From Apostichopus japonicus (taxonomy: Eukaryota > Echinodermata > Holothuroidea > Aspidochirotida > Stichopodidae), in contig NC_092561.1 in assembly GCF_037975245.1 (NCBI RefSeq), positions 16,499,001 to 16,563,000 of the forward strand: a stretch of DNA of 64,000 nucleotides, in the 5' to 3' direction. A program made the position numbers and the translations under genes. The notes beneath the pieces were generated by a model. The model was given only the letters and a program-made list of their open reading frames with translations. It did no database searches and was not told the origin of the DNA. This document shows, piece after piece, positions 8,099 through 24,806 of this stretch; position 1 is the stretch's first letter, and each line of letters begins with the position of its first letter.

Positions 8099-8479
8099 AT
8101 GACTGGCAGGGGCAAAGGTGGTAAGGCCAGGGCAAAGGCCAAGAGTCGATCTGCAAGAGCAGGGCTTCAATTCCCAGTAGGTCGTGTACACAGGTTCCTG
8201 CGAAGAGGAAATTACGCCCAGAGGATCGGCGCTGGCGCACCCGTCTACCTGGCTGCCGTACTAGAATACCTCGCCGCCGAGATCTTGGAATTGGCCGGTA
8301 ACGCTGCACGTGACAACAAGAAGACCAGGATCATCCCCCGTCATCTCCAACTCGCCATCCGAAACGACGAGGAGTTGAACAAACTCTTGAGCGGAGTCAC
8401 CATCGCCCAGGGAGGTGTTCTTCCAAACATCCAGGCTGTCCTTCTACCCAAGAAGACATCCGGAGGCAAGAAGGCTTAA
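8099..8479 (+). CDS. H2A: Histone H2A, unit 2
   Basis: The product is identical to the unit 1 H2A. The 3' hairpin is at 8518-8533. It converges on the H3 gene ending at 9672. Confidence 0.98.
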   Translation: MTGRGKGGKARAKAKSRSARAGLQFPVGRVHRFLRRGNYAQRIGAGAPVYLAAVLEYLAAEILELAGNAARDNKKTRIIPRHLQLAIRNDEELNKLLSGVTIAQGGVLPNIQAVLLPKKTSGGKKA

Positions 8480-9671
8480 AGGGGAGGTTGCATTGCAATC
8501 GCCCATCGATTACCAACGGCTCTTTTAAGGGCCATCAAATCACCCAGAAAGACATACTCATTCCTCTCCTCAAACATGCTTGCGTCAGTGTCTTATTTCT
8601 CCTTTTAAGTTAGATGTATCAGCTAGCTGCAACCCTAATAATCGTGGGGCTTCGGACCCTCAGCCAAAAACCAAAGGTCAGAAACCCCAAGATTTGAGTG
8701 AAAACTCCTGCTGGACAGAAATCTAACATCCCATAAAATAAAAAAAATTAAAAAACTATATATAATGTATGTAGGGAACTTTTCACATGATTTTGGCCGC
8801 AGGTTTTATGAATTAAGTATTTAGCAAGAGATCTTGGATTAGGGGATAAAGGGAACTTATTATTATTATTATTATTTATTAATAATTTTTGTAACTTTTG
8901 GGGTTTGAAATAAAAATAGATATTGAGTTTTGCTGCTTCAATGAGCTTACTGGTAGCAATGCATCTGGGGTGTTAAGTCAGATCCTAAGGGCTTTATTAT
9001 TAATAGTCTTAGAAATTTGAAACTTGTAACAACTAACGAGGCATATACTACCGCAAGTATTAATCGTTTCGCACCTTTCAATGTTATTAAGTCTGGAAAT
9101 TTTAGTCGGTGTGTTACGTAATCAATTCGCAAAGCCAAGCCGAGGGAACGAGCATCAGCTCAAATTTTCCCCCGATCTACTGCGAGAGCCTATTGAAATG
9201 CCCGAGGCAGGTAAACTGTTATGGCAGTGGTATTAAATTTAAGATCTTCCGTGCTTTGAACGATAGAGATATTACTACGTTTTTAAGATTTACTTCTCTT
9301 GTATTGGAGATCGTTAACATACACGCTGATGTGTGTCAACCCATGTTAACACGCTTATAATACCAAGGCGATTAGGATAGAGTGTGTGTGTGTGTGGATT
9401 AGGGGTTATGATTATGAGTTAGGGATAAGCTCACTTTGATTATTGATTAGTGAATTGCATCATGCACGAAGGGAATCACCAACCACCCAGCATAGAAGTA
9501 ATAATTACAATAATAATGATAATCATTAAAAAAAAAAAAAAAAAAAAAAAAATAATAATGAGACGACAAGTTGCATGTTCGGAGGGAGAGAAAAATCTGC
9601 TTTAACTGGTAGATATGATGGCCCTTAAAAGAGCCGTTGGTTTTCGAGAATCCGTCGGAGACAGATACGAT

Positions 9672-10088
<417 letters not shown>

Positions 10089-10800
10089 TCAGTCTGTGTT
10101 CTATCAGTACAAAGATGTAATGAAGCACGGACTACAAGAAACCGCACGTTATAAGCAGCTCCCCTCAAACAACCCGCTAATCGCGTCACTCGACCTGTGC
10201 TCGATTCTGATTGGCCGAGTGCGACAGCCGCGAGTCGTTCTGATTAGCTAAGCGGCAATGGCAAATTTCAGGAGCCTAATTTAAGCGAACGGTAGTCGAA
10301 ACTGCTCATGCCGGGCAGGAAAATGGTAGTCACTTTCATAAAGTATCTATTTCTTAGACTTTCTGCCATTTAAAATGACGAAAAATTGTTGAAAACTCTT
10401 ATCGAAAACCCTCCAGCTTCGCATTTGACAGTCAGTCAGCAATCCCCAATTGTGACGTCATGAACATTACCTTCGTCGATTGGTCAGATTAGGCTAACAC
10501 AGAGTTAGCGTCAAGTGTAATTTTACGTGTGATATTTTAACGGAATGACAGGGTGAAGCCAATATTCGACCATTCGGGACAAATTTGGCCTTATCGAATT
10601 CACCCCTCACCGATATTTCATAACATAGAACATCACACGACGAACAAGAAACGGCATCAAACTCCGCCGAGCTTCCATTCCCACGGGTTCTGATGCAGAC
10701 ATCGGGGTAGTTCGCTTACGTCCGTTCAAAACATCGCCTGCTTGACGGGTATCGCTAATATAATGCCACACATTGAGGGACTTTCTACATTTTACTGTGA

Positions 10801-11142
<342 letters not shown>

Positions 11143-12163
11143 ATGCATCTTTCCTGTCACGAAGACGAATCGAAATCCAACGGCTCTTTTAAGGGCCATC
11201 AAATATCCCCAGAGAGAGTTACTCATTCCTCTCCCTCGAAACATGCAATTCGTCGTCTTAATTCTTTTCTTTGTGTGAGTGAATGTATGTGTGTGTGTAT
11301 GTATACGCCAGCATCGGGCAAAATAAGTTATATGCATAGGCAATTTTGCTAGAAATTTCAAAACACCGTAATTGAAATCCACCCCCTCCCTCAAGTGAAG
11401 TCCCCCCCCCCTTTAGTAATCCCTACCTAATTGGCTCTTCAGTTCCGACCTCCTGTTTGTTTATAGACAACTTTCCCTAGGAAAAAAAAAGAAGTGTCTA
11501 TTCTACAAAACTTCAATATTATCCCCCGTAGGACCTCTTGCGAAGGTCGAGCAGGGGTAAACTCCTTTTATTTATACTCAAGTGAAGTCGGTTATTATAC
11601 GTAATAAAATTCTGCAACAACCCCCAGTTCACCAATACAGCAAACCAGTGAAGTTCTAAGACATACGACCCAAGAAGCAAGACAATACGAACTTCCCCCA
11701 CCCCTCCACCCCCCTCCCGAATCGCTACTTGTCCATTGAACACAATGCATGCACGACTGTACCGTTACACGATTAGTCCCAAATGCGAGACAACATATCA
11801 TTTGAAAATGCGCCCTTTTTTTACCACTGCCAGAACAGTTTCCCTTGCCTCGGGCATTTTATTTGGCTCACGCGGTAGATCACTGGTAATGTGAGCCGAG
11901 GAAGTTACTTTTCCAAGCTCGCTAGGCTTGGCGAGTCGATTACGTAACACGCATGCTATTGTTCCAGACTAATTAGCTAGAAAGGTGCAGAAGTTGACAG
12001 TGGCGAAAAATGAACGTCAGTCTTACTAAAGAGCGGATTTTCATATGTGGCTATGTCGCGATCATCGCAAGTGAAACTATTGAGTGTTTGTGTGTGGTGG
12101 GGGAGGACTTAGAGGTTATTTATCGTTATTGTTGGATTTATTATGGATTATTATGGATTCTAA

Positions 12164-12914
12164 TACCTGTCTTGTCTCCTTACACCGTACAAACCTAGCA
12201 GAACCCTACGGTCATCATCGCAGGAATTGCTCAAGGAGAAGAGAACAAGATGCAAGACCGGCGACAGAGCCTTCTCAGTCAGCGCTCCCAGAATGCCTAT
12301 ACCGAACTCTGTGAGTGTATGCATTTCTCTTACCACTTTTAAAAACTGCTTTGAAAGCATATTATGTTAGACTCGCTTTTACTGTGTGATTGACTGTGTT
12401 TTAACTGTTATTGTGCATAGATACTACGTTTGGAACTAGTTACTTAATTCTGAACATTTTATTTTTTTTAATATTTATCTTTCATTTATTTAGTACGTTT
12501 AGACTCTATTTTGTATCGTTCAGTATTGGGTATTTGATCTGTTTTAGGATTTTGTAATAATTCTCTTACTGTAATGTTTTTTTTTTTTTTTTAATTTAAA
12601 AATTTTCATTTATTTACTACGTTTAGGGCTCTATTTTGTATCGTTTAGTATTTAGGCTTTTACAATAATTCTCTTACTGTACTATAGTTCCTCATACTTA
12701 TATATATTTAAACCTGGACTATGATTGAATCTATTTACATGCTTCTTAAATTGTTTTGGACTATATGCGTTTTAGTATCGTTTAGTACGGGTGTGTTTTT
12801 TTTTTTTTTTTATATTGTTGCCTTTGGCTTTTACTTCTTTTTTTTTTCTTTTTTTGGCGCAGCTTTGCTGATTATGCGCTATATAAATATCACTTATTAA
12901 TATTATTATTATCG
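12164..12914 (+). mobile_element. CR1/L2-like LINE remnant, unit 3
   Basis: Same fragment at the same unit offset as in unit 1. Confidence 0.85.
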
Positions 12915-13118
12915 ATAAACGGGCCCCAGAACGTGATCAACTACACGGTCAATGGCTTGAGAGTAACAGGTATATATGATACAATGTTAGATTACTTAAA
13001 ATAAGAGACAACGAAACTGCATGTTTGAGGAGGGGGAGATAAGTCTGCCGTTTCTGGAATATAGGATGGCCCTTAAAAGAGCCGTTGGATGTCGAGCCTT
13101 CTACACGAGAAGAACAAT

Positions 13119-13490
13119 CTACTTGGAGGTGGTGTACTTGGTGACAGCCTTGGTACCCTCTGAGACGGCATGCTTGGCGAGCTCACCAGGCAGCAACAGT
13201 CTGACGGCGGTCTGGACCTCCCGACTGGTGATGGTGGACTTCCTGTTGTAGTGGGCCAAACGGGAAGCTTCGGCGGCGATACGCTCGAAGATGTCGTTCA
13301 CGAAGCTGTTCATGATAGACATAGCACGGCTAGAGATACCGGTGTCTGGGTGGACCTGCTTCATGACTTTGTAGATGTAGATACTGTAAGTCTCACGCCT
13401 GGTCCTTCGCCTCTTCTTGTCTCCTGGGTTGCGAGGTGCCTTGGACTTGGCGGCCTTCTTTGCTCCCTTTCCTGCAGCTTTTGGTGCCAT
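13119..13490 (-). CDS. H2B: Histone H2B, unit 3
   Basis: The product is identical to the unit 1 H2B. The 3' hairpin is at 13068-13083. It is divergent from H2A at 13855. Confidence 0.98.
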   Translation of the reverse strand: MAPKAAGKGAKKAAKSKAPRNPGDKKRRRTRRETYSIYIYKVMKQVHPDTGISSRAMSIMNSFVNDIFERIAAEASRLAHYNRKSTITSREVQTAVRLLLPGELAKHAVSEGTKAVTKYTTSK

Positions 13491-13854
13491 TTTGGACGTG
13501 AAGTTTTCGTTGCGATACGGTAAGTAAAGCGATGAGTGAATGAGTGTCCTCCACGCTGCGAAATGTATTTATGACAGATTTGATATCACTTCAGCGAAGC
13601 AGAAAAACTTCCCATATTGACAAAGCACGTGCTATGCATTGCACAGCACACACGAGCTGGCCAATCACAATGCGGAAGCTTTTCTTAATTCTTTCACGCA
13701 TTGTACGATCAGGGCAAAGGGTGGCAAAGAATCCCCTCATAAGGGCACTGTGCTGTAGCTTTAGAGTCCGGACTACTTGAATGAGAGCTTTCCGGCAGGC
13801 AAATCATTTCTTTGATTCGTTTCAAGTCGAAAACATACCCAAATTTACTTCATC

Positions 13855-14235
13855 ATGACTGGCAGGGGCAAAGGTGGTAAGGCCAGGGCAAAGGCCAAGA
13901 GTCGATCTGCAAGAGCAGGGCTTCAATTCCCAGTAGGTCGTGTACACAGGTTCCTGCGAAGAGGAAATTACGCCCAGAGGATCGGCGCTGGCGCACCCGT
14001 CTACCTGGCTGCCGTACTAGAATACCTCGCCGCCGAGATCTTGGAATTGGCCGGTAACGCTGCACGTGACAACAAGAAGACCAGGATCATCCCCCGTCAT
14101 CTCCAACTCGCCATCCGAAACGACGAGGAGTTGAACAAACTCTTGAGCGGAGTCACCATCGCCCAGGGAGGTGTTCTTCCAAACATCCAGGCTGTCCTTC
14201 TACCCAAGAAGACATCCGGAGGCAAGAAGGCTTAA
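13855..14235 (+). CDS. H2A: Histone H2A, unit 3
   Basis: The product is identical to the unit 1 H2A. The 3' hairpin is at 14274-14289. Confidence 0.98.
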   Translation: MTGRGKGGKARAKAKSRSARAGLQFPVGRVHRFLRRGNYAQRIGAGAPVYLAAVLEYLAAEILELAGNAARDNKKTRIIPRHLQLAIRNDEELNKLLSGVTIAQGGVLPNIQAVLLPKKTSGGKKA

Positions 14236-15427
14236 AGGGGAGGTTGCATTGCAATCGCCCATCGATTACCAACGGCTCTTTTAAGGGCCATCAAATCACC
14301 CAGAAAGACATACTCATTCCTCTCCTCAAACATGCTTGCGTCAGTGTCTTATTTCTCCTTTTAAGTTAGATGTATCAGCTAGCTGCAACCCTAATAATCG
14401 TGGGGCTTCGGACCCTCAGCCAAAAACCAAAGGTCAGAAACCCCAAGATTTGAGTGAAAACTCCTGCTGGACAGAAATCTAACATCCCATAAAATAAAAA
14501 AAATTAAAAAACTATATATAATGTATGTAGGGAACTTTTCACATGATTTTGGCCGCAGGTTTTATGAATTAAGTATTTAGCAAGAGATCTTGGATTAGGG
14601 GATAAAGGGAACTTATTATTATTATTATTATTTATTAATAATTTTTGTAACTTTTGGGGTTTGAAATAAAAATAGATATTGAGTTTTGCTGCTTCAATGA
14701 GCTTACTGGTAGCAATGCATCTGGGGTGTTAAGTCAGATCCTAAGGGCTTTATTATTAATAGTCTTAGAAATTTGAAACTTGTAACAACTAACGAGGCAT
14801 ATACTACCGCAAGTATTAATCGTTTCGCACCTTTCAATGTTATTAAGTCTGGAAATTTTAGTCGGTGTGTTACGTAATCAATTCGCAAAGCCAAGCCGAG
14901 GGAACGAGCATCAGCTCAAATTTTCCCCCGATCTACTGCGAGAGCCTATTGAAATGCCCGAGGCAGGTAAACTGTTATGGCAGTGGTATTAAATTTAAGA
15001 TCTTCCGTGCTTTGAACGATAGAGATATTACTACGTTTTTAAGATTTACTTCTCTTGTATTGGAGATCGTTAACATACACGCTGATGTGTGTCAACCCAT
15101 GTTAACACGCTTATAATACCAAGGCGATTAGGATAGAGTGTGTGTGTGTGTGGATTAGGGGTTATGATTATGAGTTAGGGATAAGCTCACTTTGATTATT
15201 GATTAGTGAATTGCATCATGCACGAAGGGAATCACCAACCACCCAGCATAGAAGTAATAATTACAATAATAATGATAATCATTAAAAAAAAAAAAAAAAA
15301 AAAAAAAATAATAATGAGACGACAAGTTGCATGTTCGGAGGGAGAGAAAAATCTGCTTTAACTGGTAGATATGATGGCCCTTAAAAGAGCCGTTGGTTTT
15401 CGAGAATCCGTCGGAGACAGATACGAT

Positions 15428-15844
<417 letters not shown>

Positions 15845-16556
15845 TCAGTCTGTGTTCTATCAGTACAAAGATGTAATGAAGCACGGACTACAAGAAACCG
15901 CACGTTATAAGCAGCTCCCCTCAAACAACCCGCTAATCGCGTCACTCGACCTGTGCTCGATTCTGATTGGCCGAGTGCGACAGCCGCGAGTCGTTCTGAT
16001 TAGCTAAGCGGCAATGGCAAATTTCAGGAGCCTAATTTAAGCGAACGGTAGTCGAAACTGCTCATGCCGGGCAGGAAAATGGTAGTCACTTTCATAAAGT
16101 ATCTATTTCTTAGACTTTCTGCCATTTAAAATGACGAAAAATTGTTGAAAACTCTTATCGAAAACCCTCCAGCTTCGCATTTGACAGTCAGTCAGCAATC
16201 CCCAATTGTGACGTCATGAACATTACCTTCGTCGATTGGTCAGATTAGGCTAACACAGAGTTAGCGTCAAGTGTAATTTTACGTGTGATATTTTAACGGA
16301 ATGACAGGGTGAAGCCAATATTCGACCATTCGGGACAAATTTGGCCTTATCGAATTCACCCCTCACCGATATTTCATAACATAGAACATCACACGACGAA
16401 CAAGAAACGGCATCAAACTCCGCCGAGCTTCCATTCCCACGGGTTCTGATGCAGACATCGGGGTAGTTCGCTTACGTCCGTTCAAAACATCGCCTGCTTG
16501 ACGGGTATCGCTAATATAATGCCACACATTGAGGGACTTTCTACATTTTACTGTGA

Positions 16557-16898
<342 letters not shown>

Positions 16899-17921
16899 AT
16901 GCATCTTTCCTGTCACGAAGACGAATCGAAATCCAACGGCTCTTTTAAGGGCCATCAAATATCCCCAGAGAGAGTTACTCATTCCTCTCCCTCGAAACAT
17001 GCAATTCGTCGTCTTAATTCTTTTCTTTGTGTGAGTGAATGTATGTGTGTGTGTATGTATACGCCAGCATCGGGCAAAATAAGTTATATGCATAGGCAAT
17101 TTTGCTAGAAATTTCAAAACACCGTAATTGAAATCCACCCCCTCCCTCAAGTGAAGTCCCCCCCCCCTTTAGTAATCCCTACCTAATTGGCTCTTCAGTT
17201 CCGACCTCCTGTTTGTTTATATAGACAACTTTCCCTAGGAAAAAAAAAGAAGTGTCTATTCTACAAAACTTCAATATTATCCCCCGTAGGACCTCTTGCG
17301 AAGGTCGAGCAGGGGTAAACTCCTTTTATTTATACTCAAGTGAAGTCGGTTATTATACGTAATAAAATTCTGCAACAACCCCCAGTTCACCAATACAGCA
17401 AACCAGTGAAGTTCTAAGACATACGACCCAAGAAGCAAGACAATACGAACTTCCCCCACCCCTCCACCCCCCTCCCGAATCGCTACTTGTCCATTGAACA
17501 CAATGCATGCACGACTGTACCGTTACACGATTAGTCCCAAATGCGAGACAACATATCATTTGAAAATGCGCCCTTTTTTTACCACTGCCAGAACAGTTTC
17601 CCTTGCCTCGGGCATTTTATTTGGCTCACGCGGTAGATCACTGGTAATGTGAGCCGAGGAAGTTACTTTTCCAAGCTCGCTAGGCTTGGCGAGTCGATTA
17701 CGTAACACGCATGCTATTGTTCCAGACTAATTAGCTAGAAAGGTGCAGAAGTTGACAGTGGCGAAAAATGAACGTCAGTCTTACTAAAGAGCGGATTTTC
17801 ATATGTGGCTATGTCGCGATCATCGCAAGTGAAACTATTGAGTGTTTGTGTGTGGTGGGGGAGGACTTAGAGGTTATTTATCGTTATTGTTGGATTTATT
17901 ATGGATTATTATGGATTCTAA

Positions 17922-18672
17922 TACCTGTCTTGTCTCCTTACACCGTACAAACCTAGCAGAACCCTACGGTCATCATCGCAGGAATTGCTCAAGGAGAAGA
18001 GAACAAGATGCAAGACCGGCGACAGAGCCTTCTCAGTCAGCGCTCCCAGAATGCCTATACCGAACTCTGTGAGTGTATGCATTTCTCTTACCACTTTTAA
18101 AAACTGCTTTGAAAGCATATTATGTTAGACTCGCTTTTACTGTGTGATTGACTGTGTTTTAACTGTTATTGTGCATAGATACTACGTTTGGAACTAGTTA
18201 CTTAATTCTGAACATTTTATTTTTTTTAATATTTATCTTTCATTTATTTAGTACGTTTAGACTCTATTTTGTATCGTTCAGTATTGGGTATTTGATCTGT
18301 TTTAGGATTTTGTAATAATTCTCTTACTGTAATGTTTTTTTTTTTTTTTTAATTTAAAAATTTTCATTTATTTACTACGTTTAGGGCTCTATTTTGTATC
18401 GTTTAGTATTTAGGCTTTTACAATAATTCTCTTACTGTACTATAGTTCCTCATACTTATATATATTTAAACCTGGACTATGATTGAATCTATTTACATGC
18501 TTCTTAAATTGTTTTGGACTATATGCGTTTTAGTATCGTTTAGTACGGGTGTGTTTTTTTTTTTTTTTTATATTGTTGCCTTTGGCTTTTACTTCTTTTT
18601 TTTTTCTTTTTTTGGCGCAGCTTTGCTGATTATGCGCTATATAAATATCACTTATTAATATTATTATTATCG
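17922..18672 (+). mobile_element. CR1/L2-like LINE remnant, unit 4
   Basis: Same fragment at the same unit offset as in unit 1. Confidence 0.85.
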
Positions 18673-18876
18673 ATAAACGGGCCCCAGAACGTGATCAACT
18701 ACACGGTCAATGGCTTGAGAGTAACAGGTATATATGATACAATGTTAGATTACTTAAAATAAGAGACAACGAAACTGCATGTTTGAGGAGGGGGAGATAA
18801 GTCTGCCGTTTCTGGAATATAGGATGGCCCTTAAAAGAGCCGTTGGATGTCGAGCCTTCTACACGAGAAGAACAAT

Positions 18877-19248
18877 CTACTTGGAGGTGGTGTACTTGGT
18901 GACAGCCTTGGTACCCTCTGAGACGGCATGCTTGGCGAGCTCACCAGGCAGCAACAGTCTGACGGCGGTCTGGACCTCCCGACTGGTGATGGTGGACTTC
19001 CTGTTGTAGTGGGCCAAACGGGAAGCTTCGGCGGCGATACGCTCGAAGATGTCGTTCACGAAGCTGTTCATGATAGACATAGCACGGCTAGAGATACCGG
19101 TGTCTGGGTGGACCTGCTTCATGACTTTGTAGATGTAGATACTGTAAGTCTCACGCCTGGTCCTTCGCCTCTTCTTGTCTCCTGGGTTGCGAGGTGCCTT
19201 GGACTTGGCGGCCTTCTTTGCTCCCTTTCCTGCAGCTTTTGGTGCCAT
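18877..19248 (-). CDS. H2B: Histone H2B, unit 4
   Basis: The product is identical to the unit 1 H2B. The 3' hairpin is at 18826-18841. It is divergent from H2A at 19613. Confidence 0.98.
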   Translation of the reverse strand: MAPKAAGKGAKKAAKSKAPRNPGDKKRRRTRRETYSIYIYKVMKQVHPDTGISSRAMSIMNSFVNDIFERIAAEASRLAHYNRKSTITSREVQTAVRLLLPGELAKHAVSEGTKAVTKYTTSK

Positions 19249-19612
19249 TTTGGACGTGAAGTTTTCGTTGCGATACGGTAAGTAAAGCGATGAGTGAATG
19301 AGTGTCCTCCACGCTGCGAAATGTATTTATGACAGATTTGATATCACTTCAGCGAAGCAGAAAAACTTCCCATATTGACAAAGCACGTGCTATGCATTGC
19401 ACAGCACACACGAGCTGGCCAATCACAATGCGGAAGCTTTTCTTAATTCTTTCACGCATTGTACGATCAGGGCAAAGGGTGGCAAAGAATCCCCTCATAA
19501 GGGCACTGTGCTGTAGCTTTAGAGTCCGGACTACTTGAATGAGAGCTTTCCGGCAGGCAAATCATTTCTTTGATTCGTTTCAAGTCGAAAACATACCCAA
19601 ATTTACTTCATC

Positions 19613-19993
19613 ATGACTGGCAGGGGCAAAGGTGGTAAGGCCAGGGCAAAGGCCAAGAGTCGATCTGCAAGAGCAGGGCTTCAATTCCCAGTAGGTCGTG
19701 TACACAGGTTCCTGCGAAGAGGAAATTACGCCCAGAGGATCGGCGCTGGCGCACCCGTCTACCTGGCTGCCGTACTAGAATACCTCGCCGCCGAGATCTT
19801 GGAATTGGCCGGTAACGCTGCACGTGACAACAAGAAGACCAGGATCATCCCCCGTCATCTCCAACTCGCCATCCGAAACGACGAGGAGTTGAACAAACTC
19901 TTGAGCGGAGTCACCATCGCCCAGGGAGGTGTTCTTCCAAACATCCAGGCTGTCCTTCTACCCAAGAAGACATCCGGAGGCAAGAAGGCTTAA
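19613..19993 (+). CDS. H2A: Histone H2A, unit 4
   Basis: The product is identical to the unit 1 H2A. The 3' hairpin is at 20032-20047. Confidence 0.98.
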   Translation: MTGRGKGGKARAKAKSRSARAGLQFPVGRVHRFLRRGNYAQRIGAGAPVYLAAVLEYLAAEILELAGNAARDNKKTRIIPRHLQLAIRNDEELNKLLSGVTIAQGGVLPNIQAVLLPKKTSGGKKA

Positions 19994-21185
19994 AGGGGAG
20001 GTTGCATTGCAATCGCCCATCGATTACCAACGGCTCTTTTAAGGGCCATCAAATCACCCAGAAAGACATACTCATTCCTCTCCTCAAACATGCTTGCGTC
20101 AGTGTCTTATTTCTCCTTTTAAGTTAGATGTATCAGCTAGCTGCAACCCTAATAATCGTGGGGCTTCGGACCCTCAGCCAAAAACCAAAGGTCAGAAACC
20201 CCAAGATTTGAGTGAAAACTCCTGCTGGACAGAAATCTAACATCCCATAAAATAAAAAAAATTAAAAAACTATATATAATGTATGTAGGGAACTTTTCAC
20301 ATGATTTTGGCCGCAGGTTTTATGAATTAAGTATTTAGCAAGAGATCTTGGATTAGGGGATAAAGGGAACTTATTATTATTATTATTATTTATTAATAAT
20401 TTTTGTAACTTTTGGGGTTTGAAATAAAAATAGATATTGAGTTTTGCTGCTTCAATGAGCTTACTGGTAGCAATGCATCTGGGGTGTTAAGTCAGATCCT
20501 AAGGGCTTTATTATTAATAGTCTTAGAAATTTGAAACTTGTAACAACTAACGAGGCATATACTACCGCAAGTATTAATCGTTTCGCACCTTTCAATGTTA
20601 TTAAGTCTGGAAATTTTAGTCGGTGTGTTACGTAATCAATTCGCAAAGCCAAGCCGAGGGAACGAGCATCAGCTCAAATTTTCCCCCGATCTACTGCGAG
20701 AGCCTATTGAAATGCCCGAGGCAGGTAAACTGTTATGGCAGTGGTATTAAATTTAAGATCTTCCGTGCTTTGAACGATAGAGATATTACTACGTTTTTAA
20801 GATTTACTTCTCTTGTATTGGAGATCGTTAACATACACGCTGATGTGTGTCAACCCATGTTAACACGCTTATAATACCAAGGCGATTAGGATAGAGTGTG
20901 TGTGTGTGTGGATTAGGGGTTATGATTATGAGTTAGGGATAAGCTCACTTTGATTATTGATTAGTGAATTGCATCATGCACGAAGGGAATCACCAACCAC
21001 CCAGCATAGAAGTAATAATTACAATAATAATGATAATCATTAAAAAAAAAAAAAAAAAAAAAAAAATAATAATGAGACGACAAGTTGCATGTTCGGAGGG
21101 AGAGAAAAATCTGCTTTAACTGGTAGATATGATGGCCCTTAAAAGAGCCGTTGGTTTTCGAGAATCCGTCGGAGACAGATACGAT

Positions 21186-21602
<417 letters not shown>

Positions 21603-22314
21603 TCAGTCTGTGTTCTATCAGTACAAAGATGTAATGAAGCACGGACTACAAGAAACCGCACGTTATAAGCAGCTCCCCTCAAACAACCCGCTAATCGCGT
21701 CACTCGACCTGTGCTCGATTCTGATTGGCCGAGTGCGACAGCCGCGAGTCGTTCTGATTAGCTAAGCGGCAATGGCAAATTTCAGGAGCCTAATTTAAGC
21801 GAACGGTAGTCGAAACTGCTCATGCCGGGCAGGAAAATGGTAGTCACTTTCATAAAGTATCTATTTCTTAGACTTTCTGCCATTTAAAATGACGAAAAAT
21901 TGTTGAAAACTCTTATCGAAAACCCTCCAGCTTCGCATTTGACAGTCAGTCAGCAATCCCCAATTGTGACGTCATGAACATTACCTTCGTCGATTGGTCA
22001 GATTAGGCTAACACAGAGTTAGCGTCAAGTGTAATTTTACGTGTGATATTTTAACGGAATGACAGGGTGAAGCCAATATTCGACCATTCGGGACAAATTT
22101 GGCCTTATCGAATTCACCCCTCACCGATATTTCATAACATAGAACATCACACGACGAACAAGAAACGGCATCAAACTCCGCCGAGCTTCCATTCCCACGG
22201 GTTCTGATGCAGACATCGGGGTAGTTCGCTTACGTCCGTTCAAAACATCGCCTGCTTGACGGGTATCGCTAATATAATGCCACACATTGAGGGACTTTCT
22301 ACATTTTACTGTGA

Positions 22315-22656
<342 letters not shown>

Positions 22657-23679
22657 ATGCATCTTTCCTGTCACGAAGACGAATCGAAATCCAACGGCTC
22701 TTTTAAGGGCCATCAAATATCCCCAGAGAGAGTTACTCATTCCTCTCCCTCGAAACATGCAATTCGTCGTCTTAATTCTTTTCTTTGTGTGAGTGAATGT
22801 ATGTGTGTGTGTATGTATACGCCAGCATCGGGCAAAATAAGTTATATGCATAGGCAATTTTGCTAGAAATTTCAAAACACCGTAATTGAAATCCACCCCC
22901 TCCCTCAAGTGAAGTCCCCCCCCCCTTTAGTAATCCCTACCTAATTGGCTCTTCAGTTCCGACCTCCTGTTTGTTTATATAGACAACTTTCCCTAGGAAA
23001 AAAAAAGAAGTGTCTATTCTACAAAACTTCAATATTATCCCCCGTAGGACCTCTTGCGAAGGTCGAGCAGGGGTAAACTCCTTTTATTTATACTCAAGTG
23101 AAGTCGGTTATTATACGTAATAAAATTCTGCAACAACCCCCAGTTCACCAATACAGCAAACCAGTGAAGTTCTAAGACATACGACCCAAGAAGCAAGACA
23201 ATACGAACTTCCCCCACCCCTCCACCCCCCTCCCGAATCGCTACTTGTCCATTGAACACAATGCATGCACGACTGTACCGTTACACGATTAGTCCCAAAT
23301 GCGAGACAACATATCATTTGAAAATGCGCCCTTTTTTTACCACTGCCAGAACAGTTTCCCTTGCCTCGGGCATTTTATTTGGCTCACGCGGTAGATCACT
23401 GGTAATGTGAGCCGAGGAAGTTACTTTTCCAAGCTCGCTAGGCTTGGCGAGTCGATTACGTAACACGCATGCTATTGTTCCAGACTAATTAGCTAGAAAG
23501 GTGCAGAAGTTGACAGTGGCGAAAAATGAACGTCAGTCTTACTAAAGAGCGGATTTTCATATGTGGCTATGTCGCGATCATCGCAAGTGAAACTATTGAG
23601 TGTTTGTGTGTGGTGGGGGAGGACTTAGAGGTTATTTATCGTTATTGTTGGATTTATTATGGATTATTATGGATTCTAA

Positions 23680-24431
23680 TACCTGTCTTGTCTCCTTACA
23701 CCGTACAAACCTAGCAGAACCCTACGGTCATCATCGCAGGAATTGCTCAAGGAGAAGAGAACAAGATGCAAGACCGGCGACAGAGCCTTCTCAGTCAGCG
23801 CTCCCAGAATGCCTATACCGAACTCTGTGAGTGTATGCATTTCTCTTACCACTTTTAAAAACTGCTTTGAAAGCATATTATGTTAGACTCGCTTTTACTG
23901 TGTGATTGACTGTGTTTTAACTGTTATTGTGCATAGATACTACGTTTGGAACTAGTTACTTAATTCTGAACATTTTATTTTTTTTAATATTTATCTTTCA
24001 TTTATTTAGTACGTTTAGACTCTATTTTGTATCGTTCAGTATTGGGTATTTGATCTGTTTTAGGATTTTGTAATAATTCTCTTACTGTAATGTTTTTTTT
24101 TTTTTTTTAATTTAAAAATTTTCATTTATTTACTACGTTTAGGGCTCTATTTTGTATCGTTTAGTATTTAGGCTTTTACAATAATTCTCTTACTGTACTA
24201 TAGTTCCTCATACTTATATATATTTAAACCTGGACTATGATTGAATCTATTTACATGCTTCTTAAATTGTTTTGGACTATATGCGTTTTAGTATCGTTTA
24301 GTACGGGTGTGTTTTTTTTTTTTTTTTATATTGTTGCCTTTGGCTTTTACTTCTTTTTTTTTTTCTTTTTTTGGCGCAGCTTTGCTGATTATGCGCTATA
24401 TAAATATCACTTATTAATATTATTATTATCG
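23680..24431 (+). mobile_element. CR1/L2-like LINE remnant, unit 5
   Basis: Same fragment, one base longer in a T run near 24354. Confidence 0.85.
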
Positions 24432-24636
24432 ATAAACGGGCCCCAGAACGTGATCAACTACACGGTCAATGGCTTGAGAGTAACAGGTATATATGATACA
24501 ATGTTAGATTACTTAAAATAAGAGACAACGAAACTGCATGTTTGAGGAGGGGGAGATAAGTCTGCCGTTTCTGGAATATAGGATGGCCCTTTAAAAGAGC
24601 CGTTGGATGTCGAGCCTTCTACACGAGAAGAACAAT

Positions 24637-24706
24637 CTACTTGGAGGTGGTGTACTTGGTGACAGCCTTGGTACCCTCTGAGACGGCATGCTTGGCGAGC
24701 TCACCA
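24637..24706 (-). CDS. H2B: Histone H2B, unit 5, 3' part only (cut by gap)
   Basis: Only the last 22 complete codons plus the stop are present, beginning at [11 protein letters not shown] and ending KYTTSK. The rest is lost in the N run that starts at 24707. The reading frame and residues match the intact copies. The break is therefore an assembly gap and not evidence of a pseudogene. The 3' hairpin at 24585-24601 carries one extra T compared with all other copies, giving a 17-nt element. This is probably a consensus error next to a contig end. Confidence 0.93.
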
Positions 24707-24806
24707 NNNNNNNNNNNNNNNNNNNNNNNNNNNNNNNNNNNNNNNNNNNNNNNNNNNNNNNNNNNNNNNNNNNNNNNNNNNNNNNNNNNNNNNNNNNNNN
24801 NNNNNN
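24707..24806. other. Assembly gap (100 Ns) inside unit 5
   Basis: Exactly 100 Ns lie between a left flank matching unit position 1674 (inside H2B) and a right flank matching unit position 3144 (H2A-H3 spacer). If a single unit is broken here, 1,469 bp are missing: the 5' part of H2B, the shared promoter, all of H2A with its hairpin, and part of the spacer. A round 100 is the usual placeholder for unknown length, so whole extra units could also be missing. Confidence 0.97.
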
